A program made the translations under genes and the position numbers. A stretch of 64,000 bases of DNA from Nostoc linckia z4 (lineage in GTDB: Bacteria; Cyanobacteriota; Cyanobacteriia; Cyanobacteriales; Nostocaceae): positions 226,444 to 290,443 of the forward strand of contig NZ_LAHA01000004.1 of the NCBI RefSeq assembly GCF_002608075.1. Reading direction: 5' to 3'. The notes under the pieces were generated by a model. The model did no database searches. It saw nothing but the letters and a program-made list of their open reading frames with translations, and had not been told where the DNA came from. Positions 9,605-17,850 of the stretch are shown piece after piece (position 1 is the first letter of the stretch; each line of letters begins with the position of its first letter).

Positions 9605-9822
9605 TTTCAAGGAAAGTGGGGCATGGGGCATAGGGGATGGGGCATGGGGAAGATGAGGGAGATGGGGAGACTTGTACTGAGCGGAGTCGAAGTATGGGGA
9701 GATGGGGAGATGGGGAGATGGGGAGACGAGTTTTTCCCCTCTGCTCCATGCCCAATGCCCAATGCCCAATGCCCAATGCCCAATGACCAATGCCCAATGC
9801 CCAATGCCCAATGCCCAATGCC
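9605..9822. repeat. Short tandem repeat block
   Basis: GGGGAGAT units (about 9690-9725) and a run of CCCAATG heptamers (about 9745-9822), followed by TGAATTC repeats to 9885. Reading frames here merely translate the repeats. The spacer 9112-9893 holds no other feature I can support. Confidence 0.8.
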
Positions 9823-9893
9823 CTATTTTTCAAGTCACAAGTCTATTGATTTTGATTCCTGAATTCTGAATTCTGAATTCTGAATTCTTCTTT

Positions 9894-10511
9894 TTAATTT
9901 TCAGTTTGATACTGTTCCTCAAGCAAGAGCGCTGCTTGTCGCTTAGCATGAATATTTTTCATGTGCTTTTTCACTGTATTGATAGTGATGAAAAGCTGAT
10001 TGGCAATTTCTTTGTAGCTGTGGTTGTTTCTGTAGAGGAACCAAATTTCTGCTTCTCGATGCGTCAGATCGAATTTTTTAACTTCGCTGAGGGCTACGTC
10101 TTTGAGAGATTCATATTTATTTTGGATGGTTACCAATAAACAAGGTATATCAAATCCATCCATATTCAGTAGTCTAACTCGAATTCTAAAAATATTTGAT
10201 TTATCCAGTACAATCTCATGTGAAAAAGTGACCATTGTATCGGGAAGTAAAGACTGGTTTTTCAGTAATGATTCACAAAGATTCCAGATAGCAGGCGGTA
10301 AAAAATTTTCAGTACAATTTTCTTGATGGAATTGAGAAAAAATTCGATGAGCCGATGCGTTAGCATGAAGCACTTTTCCAGCTTTATTTAAAATTAAAAT
10401 TCCATCCTCTAAGCTTTCGATTACTTCTTCCAAAAAATCAGCTCGTTGTGAGTCACGGTTGATATTTTCTCGCAGTTGTGTTTCAATTAATGTCTTTGTT
10501 AAAGTCATCAT
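9894..10511 (-). CDS. PAS-domain LuxR-type transcriptional regulator
   Basis: About 205 residues. The N-terminal half looks like a PAS sensor (ESLEDGILILNKAGKVLHAN, the usual first strand-turn-strand of PAS), and the C-terminal 65 residues are a GerE/LuxR helix-turn-helix (LTHREAEIWFL..SYKEIANQLFITINTVKKHMKNI). It is therefore a DNA-binding regulator that responds to an unknown small molecule or redox signal; no receiver domain is present. ATG at 10511 is preferred over the TTG at 10532; neither has a convincing ribosome site. It stands alone, preceded by a 1-kb spacer rich in repeats, and no target operator is visible. Confidence 0.85.
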   Translation of the reverse strand: MMTLTKTLIETQLRENINRDSQRADFLEEVIESLEDGILILNKAGKVLHANASAHRIFSQFHQENCTENFLPPAIWNLCESLLKNQSLLPDTMVTFSHEIVLDKSNIFRIRVRLLNMDGFDIPCLLVTIQNKYESLKDVALSEVKKFDLTHREAEIWFLYRNNHSYKEIANQLFITINTVKKHMKNIHAKRQAALLLEEQYQTEN

Positions 10512-11152
10512 ATTAGGTATTTGAATATACAAAATGTTAGAAGACTACGGAATTCGTGGAGTTGGGATATACACCATGAGTTTTTTTGATGGTTGAGGTG
10601 AATAAATTGGTTGAACATTACAGTTCAATTACCTTAACGAATCAAATTTAAGTTTTATTTTTGACAAAAAAGTTTAAAAATACTTAAATTCAACAGATTG
10701 TGTAGTTTTTGGGAATTAATCTAGGCATCATTTATATACAATTCGGAAATTGTCTATTTCGGAAATTGTCTGTAATACATTTGCGATCGCCACCCAAGTT
10801 TTGATGTCTGTTTACTCGTTGTTTCTCCTACTCTTAACGCTCAACAACGCTTTGCTACGCACAGATTTTCTTCTATCATAAGGGGAGTAATTGGACTAGT
10901 TTGGAGGATGCTGGCAGGATAGACAAGGCAGTCAAATCATCTGCAAGACCCTTGTATTAAATTAACGATCGCCCAAACATACAACTGTTATTTGAGTTGA
11001 AATAAAAATATACATAGGTATATATTTACGCAGAAAGTTTATATTTTTAGTAAAAAATACTACTTTTAATTTGTGAAAGATATCAGTGTTGACGGTTGAC
11101 GGTTGACGGTTGACTGTTGACGCTTAACAGTCCATAAACCTCACATTTAATT

Positions 11153-11280
11153 AGGACTTACGCAACGCCGATATTGTCATTGCGACCGAAACGGAGTGTA
11201 GGGAAGCAATCCCAGCGTCAGGGGGGATTATTTCGCTATCGCTCGTAATGACGGAATTACGTTATTTTTGCATAAGTCCT
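11153..11280. mobile_element. Palindromic MITE-like element (GTCATTGCGA type)
   Basis: Ends AGGACTTACGCAA and TTGCATAAGTCCT are 13-bp inverted repeats with one mismatch. The inner arms GTCATTGCGACCGAAACG and CGCTATCGCTCGTAATGAC are also inverted, so the whole element can fold on itself. Similar GTCATTGCGAGC repeats are common in several bacterial genomes. Confidence 0.75.
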
Positions 11281-11311
11281 GTTAATATTTCAGAAATTAT
11301 TTCGGATTGCT

Positions 11312-11468
11312 ATAGGACTCATATTTGATTCGGTGAAAAAACTCAGTACACCCCTAAATTCCTTTTTTCCTGTTAAGAGTTCCCTGTTAAGAGTTCCCTT
11401 CCTATCGCGCTTGCGCTGCGCGAACGCGCACCACACAAATATGTTCATTAATCAAATCGGATTCCTAT
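11312..11468. mobile_element. MITE-like element, copy 3 of 3
   Basis: ATAGGACTCATATTTGATT at the left and AATCAAATCGGATTCCTAT at the right; closest to the copy at 5689 in its interior, with a nested GC-rich palindrome (GCGCTTGCGCTGCGCGAACGC) around 11407. Non-coding, upstream of the ureohydrolase gene. Confidence 0.73.
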
Positions 11469-11581
11469 ATGTAAACAATATCTTTGTGAGATATATAGTT
11501 TAGGCGGCGATGAAAAATTTTTATTAAAATGCAGATGTTTACTAGGCGGCGTGCTGTGTACCTAAATTCAGTAAATAATCG

Positions 11582-12622
11582 ATGATTAATAAATTACAAG
11601 ACTACAATCCCAGTGGCGTAGGCGAAATTAATGGCAACCTTTTGGGTTTACCATTCGATTATGAGTCTGCAAACTTGATTGTCTTTGGTGTTCCGTGGGA
11701 AGTCACTGTTTCCTATGGTGCAGGTACAGCGAACGGGCCACAACGGATTTTAGATGCTTCTACTCAATTGGATTTGTTCGATTTCGATCGCCCCGATGGC
11801 TGGAAACAAGGAATTTTCATGGTGGAAATTCCCCAGGATATCTTAGAGAAAAACAAATATTATCGTGGCTTATCAGCGAAAATCATCGACAGGTTAACCC
11901 AAGGAAAAGAAATCTCAGATACACCAGATTTAACACCCGTACTTATAGAAATAAATCAAGCTTGTCAACAAGTTAATCAATGGCTGTTTGATAATTGTCA
12001 GCAAGCAATTAACAATGGTAAACGGGTTGCAGTCATCGGAGGAGACCACAGTTCGCCTTTGGGATATTTCCAAGCATTAGCCGCGAAATATCCGAATTAT
12101 GGGATTTTACATATTGACGCACACGCAGATTTACGGAACGCCTATGAGGGATTTGAATTTTCCCATGCGTCAATCATGTTTAATGGTATGAAAATACCAC
12201 AAATTTCCAAGTTAGTGCAAGTTGGTTTACGTGATATTTCCCATGATGAAGTTCAGATGATTAATCAATCTGATGGTCGGATTATTGCTTATTACGATCC
12301 AGCTATTAAACAAAGGCTTTATGGTGGCACAACTTGGATAGAGTTATGTCGAGAAATTATCAATCATTTGCCTGAGGATGTCTATGTTAGCTTTGATGTG
12401 GATGGTTTAGATCCAAAACTATGTCCGAGTACAGGTACTCCCGTTCCGGGTGGCTTGGAATTAGAGCAAACATTTTGCCTGTTTCGGGAGTTGGTAAATA
12501 GCGGTAGAAAAATTATTGGCTTTGATATCTGCGAAGTTGGTGATGGTGAATGGGATGGGAATGTTGGGGCGCGGATAGTTTATAAGCTAGCGAATTTGAT
12601 GGATTTATCTTTGGAGAATTGA
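11582..12622 (+). CDS. Arginase-family ureohydrolase (agmatinase/arginase/guanidinase-like)
   Basis: Metal-dependent hydrolase that releases urea from a guanidino compound. The 346-residue protein has all metal-binding motifs: GGDHSSPLG (first His), IDAHADLR (Asp-His-Asp) and SFDVDGLDP (Asp-Asp), plus CEVGDGEWDGN near the end. Cyanobacterial members include agmatinases acting in arginine breakdown and nickel-dependent guanidine hydrolases; sequence motifs alone do not separate these. No nickel chaperone or transporter gene is adjacent, which slightly disfavours guanidinase. The last codons and stop lie at the edge of a 14-bp tandem repeat array, so the C-terminus may have been altered by repeat growth. 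It appears monocistronic. Confidence 0.9.
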   Translation: MINKLQDYNPSGVGEINGNLLGLPFDYESANLIVFGVPWEVTVSYGAGTANGPQRILDASTQLDLFDFDRPDGWKQGIFMVEIPQDILEKNKYYRGLSAKIIDRLTQGKEISDTPDLTPVLIEINQACQQVNQWLFDNCQQAINNGKRVAVIGGDHSSPLGYFQALAAKYPNYGILHIDAHADLRNAYEGFEFSHASIMFNGMKIPQISKLVQVGLRDISHDEVQMINQSDGRIIAYYDPAIKQRLYGGTTWIELCREIINHLPEDVYVSFDVDGLDPKLCPSTGTPVPGGLELEQTFCLFRELVNSGRKIIGFDICEVGDGEWDGNVGARIVYKLANLMDLSLEN

Positions 12623-12765
12623 GGAGTCAGAATTCAGGAGTCAGAATTCAGAATTCAGGAGTCAGAATTCAGGAGTCAGAATTTAGGAGTCAGAATTTAG
12701 GAGTCAGAATTTAGGAGTCAGAATTGAGGAGTCAGAATTGAGGAGTCAGAATTCAGGAGTCAGAA
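12615..12765. repeat. Tandem array of a 14-bp unit (AGGAGTCAGAATTN)
   Basis: About ten copies of AGGAGTCAGAATT plus one variable base, directly abutting and including the stop codon of the ureohydrolase gene. Units are contiguous with no spacers, so it is not a CRISPR. A second set of TTCTGAATTC/TTCTGTATTC repeats lies at about 12880-12915. Confidence 0.85.
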
Positions 12766-12934
12766 TAAATTGGAAGCTGATGGATGAATCAATCAATAGG
12801 TTTAAGCACTGAGCTAATATGCATATTTAATGGTCAAAAAGACACTGCGAGTTGCAATAATTTACGTCCAGATATTCTGACTTCTGACTTCTGAATTCTG
12901 TATTCTGTATTCTCGATTCTTCAACTCATAGTAA

Positions 12935-13396
12935 GTTTTTGTTTGGGAACGAATTCCTTTTGAAGCTGATGGCGAAGTACCCAATGCTTTTGAAATTTAT
13001 CCTGACTGGACTGTAGAAATACTCTCACCTGAGCAGAGAGCCACTAAAGTTATAAGTAGAACAGGATAAATAATTAAAGGTTTGTAGTGAGAACTTTCGT
13101 TCTCAAAAAAGGACTAAAGTCCTCACTACGAACTGAATTTTATTCTTTTACATTACTTAACATAGTTTGGTTTTTTCAAGTCGTTCTACTTAAGCAGTAT
13201 TTTGCACTGTCTTAAATATGGTAGTCAAATAGGATGGTTAATCGACCCAGATGAGCGGTTAATTTTAGCATTTATTCCAGGACAGGAACCTGTTGAGTTG
13301 ATAGATAATAATCGCCTTCCCACACCAAAGTTTTTAGAACTAAATTTGACAGTTGACCAAGTTTTTGGGTGGCTAAGACCAATTTTTAGTTCATAA
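12935..13396 (+). pseudogene. Uma2-family nuclease gene, 5'-truncated and split by an insertion
   Basis: Reading from 12935 gives VWERIPFEADGEVPN..PDWTVEILSPEQRATKVI, then the frame runs into a 136-bp element at 13055 and stops. After the element the protein resumes with SSILHCLKYGSQIGWLIDPDE and ends normally at 13396. Joining the two halves at the TA dinucleotide restores a continuous Uma2 C-terminal domain (PD-(D/E)XK nuclease fold family). The N-terminal half is missing: an in-frame TAA precedes 12935 and tandem repeats lie where it should be. It is therefore a decayed gene. An intact Uma2 gene lies at 46560. Confidence 0.8.
13055..13190. mobile_element. TA-flanked MITE inserted in the Uma2 gene
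   Basis: Ends AGTAGAACAG and CGTTCTACT are short inverted repeats, flanked on both sides by TA (13053-13054 and 13191-13192), as expected for IS630/Tc1-type target duplication. The interior holds the two-armed palindrome at 13080-13133 (GAGAACTTTCGTTCTC left, GGACTAAAGTCC right) also seen at 4509-4565. No coding capacity. Confidence 0.75.
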
Positions 13397-13412
13397 TTAT
13401 AGCACGAACTTT

Positions 13413-16400
13413 TTACTCATTTAAACGATGTACGATCGCCTCCAACAATTCCTCAAACTCTGATTTGCTGTGAATATCGGGAGTCAGCGCGTTCATGTCT
13501 TTGAGCAAGTTGGTGAGTTCGGCGATCGCGTTACGAATCTCGGTGTATTGGTCAATTTCTTCTCGAAATCCCTGTAAATTCGCTGCACCAACTTCTTTCA
13601 TACCTTCATCTAATTGTTTAATTTCGTCTTCCCAATGCTTAATATATTTAAGTCTGGCAATAGGTTTATAAATTTGGGCATCTACTAACACAATCGGGAA
13701 AATTCGATCATAAAATTTACCATTTTTAGCAATTTGGACTAACTCAAACATGCAATTGGGCGACTTTAAATACTTGTCACTAATCACAGCAATTACACAT
13801 TTACCGCGTCCGATTCGTTCCATGAAGGCTTTGATTAGTCCTTTGTAGCCCAAATCGCGTTTATCACGGATGATTTTGATTCCTTTTGCTTGTAAAGTTT
13901 CATCCAATTGATTGACAAATTGTTCGCTTTCTCCACTCCAAGCATAAGAAATGAAAATTTCCTTCTCGAATTCCATTGCCGATTGACTATTCATGATGTC
14001 TTTTTCTTTTTGTTCGCTATCTCGTAATCGATGCGTTAAAGATTCATTTTTTTCCTGCTCCAGTTCGCTTTGCAACTGTGCAACTTGGGGATTAAATTCC
14101 CCATCTGCTTTAATTGATTGGAACATGACATCATCAATTAACTTGCGAACATCCACCATTTGAAAGCTTTTCTGGCATTGGATCTCGTACTGACGAGCGT
14201 ATCGAAACCTATACAACACATCCATATAATAAAGATGAGGAGTCCCGCTTCCTTCACAGTTTTTGCAGTTGCAAGGAACTAAGGTTTGATATTGCAAACG
14301 TTCGTAAGAGTTGTGGATTTTTTCAAGTTCATGGGTAATGACTGCCATCAATTCTTTTTTGCGATTTCCGGCTACACGGATTTTAATTTCCCGTTGATTG
14401 TAGTTTTCAATGACTTCTGCACGAGTTTCGTCTTTATTGAGAACAACACCGTTTTTCCAAACGATTTTTTGCTGTTCAATCCAAGGGTGCGTTTCCACAA
14501 TAAAGCGGGTGAGGATGCCTTTGGGCATGAATGTATAGGTGTAGCGGAGGATGAGATTGTGGCGATCGTCCCAGGTATAATCAGCTTTTTCAATGGAAAG
14601 CAATTGTGGGGCAATATAAGTGTTAGGGCGGTTAGGAATTTCGTAGCAAAGCTTGAACCGCATCATTAATTGCAGTAGTTCATCGCCCATATCAGCGTAT
14701 TCGGGGCTTTTCCAAATATCTTTGAGGTCGTCTTTGGTAAAACAACCGAGATTTTGCTTGACAGTTTGATTATCCAAAACTTTGTAAACGGCAGTTGTAC
14801 CCCATTCTGGTTTGAGGATGACATAGTGTTTGAGTGTAGAATCATCTTGAAAGTGTAGGCAAACGCCGAGGTCATGAAGATAGCTGCTTAAGCGCAGCAT
14901 ATCCTTACGGTCAGTTAAATTATTGATTCGGCAAAGGATAAAGTATTCTTCAACGCTGATGTAATTGCGGGAATAGTTTTCTAGGGCGTTTCTAACTCTT
15001 ACCCAGAGTTTGGGAAGAGGTGTACTAACGTGGTCGAGATTGCTGATGTAAAGTTGAATAGCTTGTTTAATCTCTGGCAAACCGCGATTATTAGCTAAAT
15101 TGGTTGCCAGAATTTCCTTGAGGTTGTCAAATTCTCCTCGTAACTGCCCCCCATCAACTTGGCACTGACAGTCTTGTTTTTCGTTTTTGATGATCATAAC
15201 TGGGCTTTTGTCGCTCAAGAGTTCGACTATTTTCAGCCACCAGTAAAAATCAGTGTTTTCTTTGCGACTGTCGGCAACTAAGGCATAGAGAGAACGCTTG
15301 CTGAGGAAAAACTGATGGGTTTGATGGTAGATTTCCTGACCGCCAAAATCCCAGATGTTGACGCGAAAATCTTTGCCATTGGGCAGTGTGAAGTGCCACC
15401 GGATGACTTCAATGCCTTGCGTTGATTTCTCTTCTGGCTGGAGTTTGTAGGTTTGGTCTTTGATTTTCTTGGCTAAAGAGGTTTTACCAGCTGCCCCTTC
15501 ACCAACAATCAAGAATTTTGCTTCGTAGAAAGGTTCGGTTTCGGTTGGGTCTTGTACTCGAAAATAGAAATCGAGAATTTCATTTACATCGCCGGGGTCT
15601 TCATTAAAATTCTTCGATCCCAAAATCTCAGGTGGAATGGGGACTGGATTTCTACGAATATCAAGTTTTTTTAGGTTTGGCAGTTGTCTAATTTCCCTTG
15701 GCAGACTACTCAGTTGATTGTTGTAGAGGTGGAGAAATTGCAGGTTGGTGAGTTGTCCAAATTCGGTTGGCAGACTGCTCACTTTATTCCCACTGAGGTG
15801 GAGAGATTGCAGGTTGGTGAGTTGTCCAAATTCCGCTGGCAGACTGCTCAGTTGATTGTTGTAGATGTTGAGGGATTGCAGGTTGGTGAGTTTTCCAAAT
15901 TCCGCTGGCAGACTGCTCAGTTGATTGTTGTAGATGTTGAGGGATTGCAGGTTGGAAAGTTGTCCAAATTCTGCTGGCAGACTGCTCAGTTGATTGTTGT
16001 AGAGGTTGAGGGATTGCAGGTTGGAAAGTTTTCCAAATTCTGCTGGCAGACTGCTCAGTTGATTGTCGCCGAGGTGGAGGGATTGCAACTTGCAGAGTTG
16101 CCCAAATTCCGCTGGCAGACTGCTCAGTTGATTGTGGTAGAGGTTGAGGGATTGCAGCTTGAAAAGTTGTCCAAATTCGGCTGGCAGACTGCTCAGTTGG
16201 TTGAAGCTGAGGTCGAGGAATCGCAGGTTGGTGAGTTGTCCAATTTTCCCTAGCAGACTGCTCAGCTGATTATTGTTGAGGTTGAGGGATTGCAATTTGG
16301 TGAGTTGTCCAATTTCCCCTGGCATACTGCTCAACTGATTACTTTTGAGGTTGAGGGATTGCAACTTGATGAGTTGTCCAATTTTCCCTGGCAGACTGCT

Positions 16401-16829
16401 CAGCTGATTATTGTTGAGGTTGAGGGATTGCAACTTGGTGAGTTGTCCAATTTCCAGTGGCAGACTGCTCAATTGATTGAAGTTGAGGTCTAGGGTTTGC
16501 AGATTGGTAAGTTGTCCAATTTCCACTGGCAGACTACTCAGTTGATTGAAGTTGAGGTCTAGGGTTTGCAGGTTGGTCAGTTGTCCAATTTCCACTGGCA
16601 GACTACTCAGTTGATTGAAACTAAGGTCTAGGGTTTGCAGGTTGGTCAGTTGTTCAAATTCCACTGCCAGACCGCTCAGTTGATTGTCGCTGAGGTTGAG
16701 TGTTTGTAGGTTGGTGAGTTGTCCAATTTCTGCTGGCAGTGTTGTTAAGCCTTTGCCAGAAAGGTCTAATTCTGTCACCTTGTCTCTGGCAGCTTGTTCA
16801 ATAATTTGCAGCAGTTCTTTGTTAGTCAT
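13413..16829 (-). CDS. LRR-Roc-COR protein with C-terminal TIR domain
   Basis: ROCO-family protein of about 1138 residues. From the N-terminus: about seventeen near-identical 23-residue leucine-rich repeats (LxxLxLxxNQLSSLP pattern); a Roc GTPase with P-loop GEGAAGKTS, switch WDFGGQEIYHQTHQFF and IIKNEKQD where NKxD is expected; a COR region; a linker with CNCKNCEGSG; and a last ~150-residue TIR domain (EIFISYAWSGESEQF..RDLGYKGLIKAFMERIGRGKCVI..SPNCMFELVQI). TIR domains are signalling or NAD-cleaving modules; the Glu in CMFEL is a candidate catalytic residue. ATG at 16829 (MTNKELLQII) is preferred since related proteins start there; 16922 would add 31 residues. LRR sensing, GTPase switching and TIR output suggest an immune-type switch. 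It stands alone. Confidence 0.92.
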   Translation of the reverse strand: MTNKELLQIIEQAARDKVTELDLSGKGLTTLPAEIGQLTNLQTLNLSDNQLSGLAVEFEQLTNLQTLDLSFNQLSSLPVEIGQLTNLQTLDLNFNQLSSLPVEIGQLTNLQTLDLNFNQLSSLPLEIGQLTKLQSLNLNNNQLSSLPGKIGQLIKLQSLNLKSNQLSSMPGEIGQLTKLQSLNLNNNQLSSLLGKIGQLTNLRFLDLSFNQLSSLPAEFGQLFKLQSLNLYHNQLSSLPAEFGQLCKLQSLHLGDNQLSSLPAEFGKLSNLQSLNLYNNQLSSLPAEFGQLSNLQSLNIYNNQLSSLPAEFGKLTNLQSLNIYNNQLSSLPAEFGQLTNLQSLHLSGNKVSSLPTEFGQLTNLQFLHLYNNQLSSLPREIRQLPNLKKLDIRRNPVPIPPEILGSKNFNEDPGDVNEILDFYFRVQDPTETEPFYEAKFLIVGEGAAGKTSLAKKIKDQTYKLQPEEKSTQGIEVIRWHFTLPNGKDFRVNIWDFGGQEIYHQTHQFFLSKRSLYALVADSRKENTDFYWWLKIVELLSDKSPVMIIKNEKQDCQCQVDGGQLRGEFDNLKEILATNLANNRGLPEIKQAIQLYISNLDHVSTPLPKLWVRVRNALENYSRNYISVEEYFILCRINNLTDRKDMLRLSSYLHDLGVCLHFQDDSTLKHYVILKPEWGTTAVYKVLDNQTVKQNLGCFTKDDLKDIWKSPEYADMGDELLQLMMRFKLCYEIPNRPNTYIAPQLLSIEKADYTWDDRHNLILRYTYTFMPKGILTRFIVETHPWIEQQKIVWKNGVVLNKDETRAEVIENYNQREIKIRVAGNRKKELMAVITHELEKIHNSYERLQYQTLVPCNCKNCEGSGTPHLYYMDVLYRFRYARQYEIQCQKSFQMVDVRKLIDDVMFQSIKADGEFNPQVAQLQSELEQEKNESLTHRLRDSEQKEKDIMNSQSAMEFEKEIFISYAWSGESEQFVNQLDETLQAKGIKIIRDKRDLGYKGLIKAFMERIGRGKCVIAVISDKYLKSPNCMFELVQIAKNGKFYDRIFPIVLVDAQIYKPIARLKYIKHWEDEIKQLDEGMKEVGAANLQGFREEIDQYTEIRNAIAELTNLLKDMNALTPDIHSKSEFEELLEAIVHRLNE

Positions 16830-16922
16830 TTGGGGTTTTAATGCCTGACGACGAGTTGCTGCTTGGACGCGCAGCAGAGAAATTGAGCTAATTAATAATG
16901 TAGCCTGTATGAAGAATTGCAT

Positions 16923-17210
16923 TGAGACGATGTGCGTTAGCCTAGCTCCTCGTAGACATCGCCGCGTCCTGTGCCTCTAAACTCCACCTCAAAACCCCAT
17001 CATTCCACCTTTGAACTCGAAGCTTGCACCTTTTTACACGAACTGTCGAGCAAAAAGAGCGATCGCTTTTATTCATCTCAAGGGTGTGCGATCGCCTGTT
17101 GTTGAGGATGCGATGCCACCGGCGGGCTACGCCAACGCCACAAACTTTGGAACCAACTTATAGTAGTTGTAAAAATATAAAAAGTATTTAGTCGTTATCT
17201 TCAACTTGAT
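16923..17210. other. Spacer upstream of the ROCO gene
   Basis: Several HIP1 sites and REP-like GC-rich blocks (CATCGCCGCGTCC; GGCGGGCTACGCCAACGCC); no gene seen. Promoters for the divergent ROCO gene and the gene pair at 17211 should lie here, but no clear boxes are visible. Confidence 0.4.
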
Positions 17211-17429
17211 ATGAGCGCAGCAGATTTATTCCCAACCTTGCACAAGCTATCTCGTGCAGATAAACTCAAGGTCATGCAGTTTTTAGTTCAAGAACTAGCG
17301 ACTGAAGAAGAAGCATTGTCGTTACAGCCAGGAGTCACTTATCATGTGTGGTCTCCCTATAATTCTCATGGAGCTGCTCAGAAACTCGCTGCACTGCTAG
17401 AAGAAGACAGACAGGTAAACGATGCTTAA
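17211..17429 (+). CDS. Small protein paired with aspartyl protease
   Basis: 72 residues: MSAADLFPTLHKLSRADKLK, then an acidic linker (ATEEEALSLQPG) and a short tail. The LSRADKLKVMQFLVQELA helix occurs in many short cyanobacterial proteins. The size, acidic charge and 8-bp overlap with the next gene resemble an antitoxin or a protease partner, but no DNA-binding motif is evident. The overlap shows translational coupling with the retropepsin-like gene. Function unknown. Confidence 0.75.
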   Translation: MSAADLFPTLHKLSRADKLKVMQFLVQELATEEEALSLQPGVTYHVWSPYNSHGAAQKLAALLEEDRQVNDA

Positions 17430-17838
17430 TTCCCAAAGATTTCCCTTTATTGAAAGTCGTGATGTCTTTGGGGATATCGATGCAGTACCAATATTACCCC
17501 TGACATTAAGCTACAAAAATTCTGTCGTTAACGTTTCAGGTTTATTGGATACTGGAGCTAGTATTAATGTTTTACCTTACAGTGTAGGTATTCAGTTAGG
17601 GGCAACTTGGGAAGAACTAACAACCTCAGTGCAACTAGCAGGAAACCTAGCACCAGTTGAAGCAAAAGGGTTAATTTTAACTGCTCAAATAGCCAATTTT
17701 GTACCAGTCCGATTGGTATTTGCTTGGAGTCTCACGGATAATGTGCCGTTACTTTTAGGACAGATGAATTTTTTCTTGGAATTTGATGTCTGTTTTTATC
17801 GTTCACAGATGGCTTTTGAACTGTCTCCTAAGTCGTAA
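17422..17838 (+). CDS. Retropepsin-like aspartic protease
   Basis: 138 residues with the single active-site motif LLDTGASINVLP (Asp-Thr-Gly) near residue 44 and a hydrophobic PLLLGQMNFF motif near residue 110 that matches the flap-to-core region of retroviral-type proteases. With one DTG per chain it should act as a dimer. No signal peptide or membrane segment is seen, so it is probably cytoplasmic. It starts inside the end of the 72-residue gene upstream. The following SDR gene begins 12 bp after the stop and may be cotranscribed. Substrate unknown; the pairing suggests regulated proteolysis of the partner or of a shared target. Confidence 0.85.
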   Translation: MLNSQRFPFIESRDVFGDIDAVPILPLTLSYKNSVVNVSGLLDTGASINVLPYSVGIQLGATWEELTTSVQLAGNLAPVEAKGLILTAQIANFVPVRLVFAWSLTDNVPLLLGQMNFFLEFDVCFYRSQMAFELSPKS

Positions 17839-17850
17839 GATTCACCAATT

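Larger units (their letters stand above)
10533..11581. other. 1-kb spacer without genes
   Basis: AT-rich DNA with a direct repeat of CGGAAATTGTCT at about 10743-10771, HIP1 sites, a TTGACGG heptamer run at 11092-11120, and two MITE-like elements (11153-11280 and 11312-11468) listed separately. I see no credible gene. Confidence 0.6.

Noticed and set aside
9527..9862. Overlapping frames in both strands with [16 protein letters not shown] or [13 protein letters not shown]
   Set aside because: Direct translation of GGGCATT/CCCAATG heptamer repeats.
12615..12765. Possible CRISPR array
   Set aside because: Units of 14 bp are contiguous with no unique spacers and no cas genes are nearby; it is a simple tandem repeat.
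15684..16493. Plus-strand reading frames with 23-residue repeats (LIVVEVEGLQ type)
   Set aside because: They are the antisense of the leucine-rich repeats of the ROCO gene; the periodicity comes from the LRR coding DNA.
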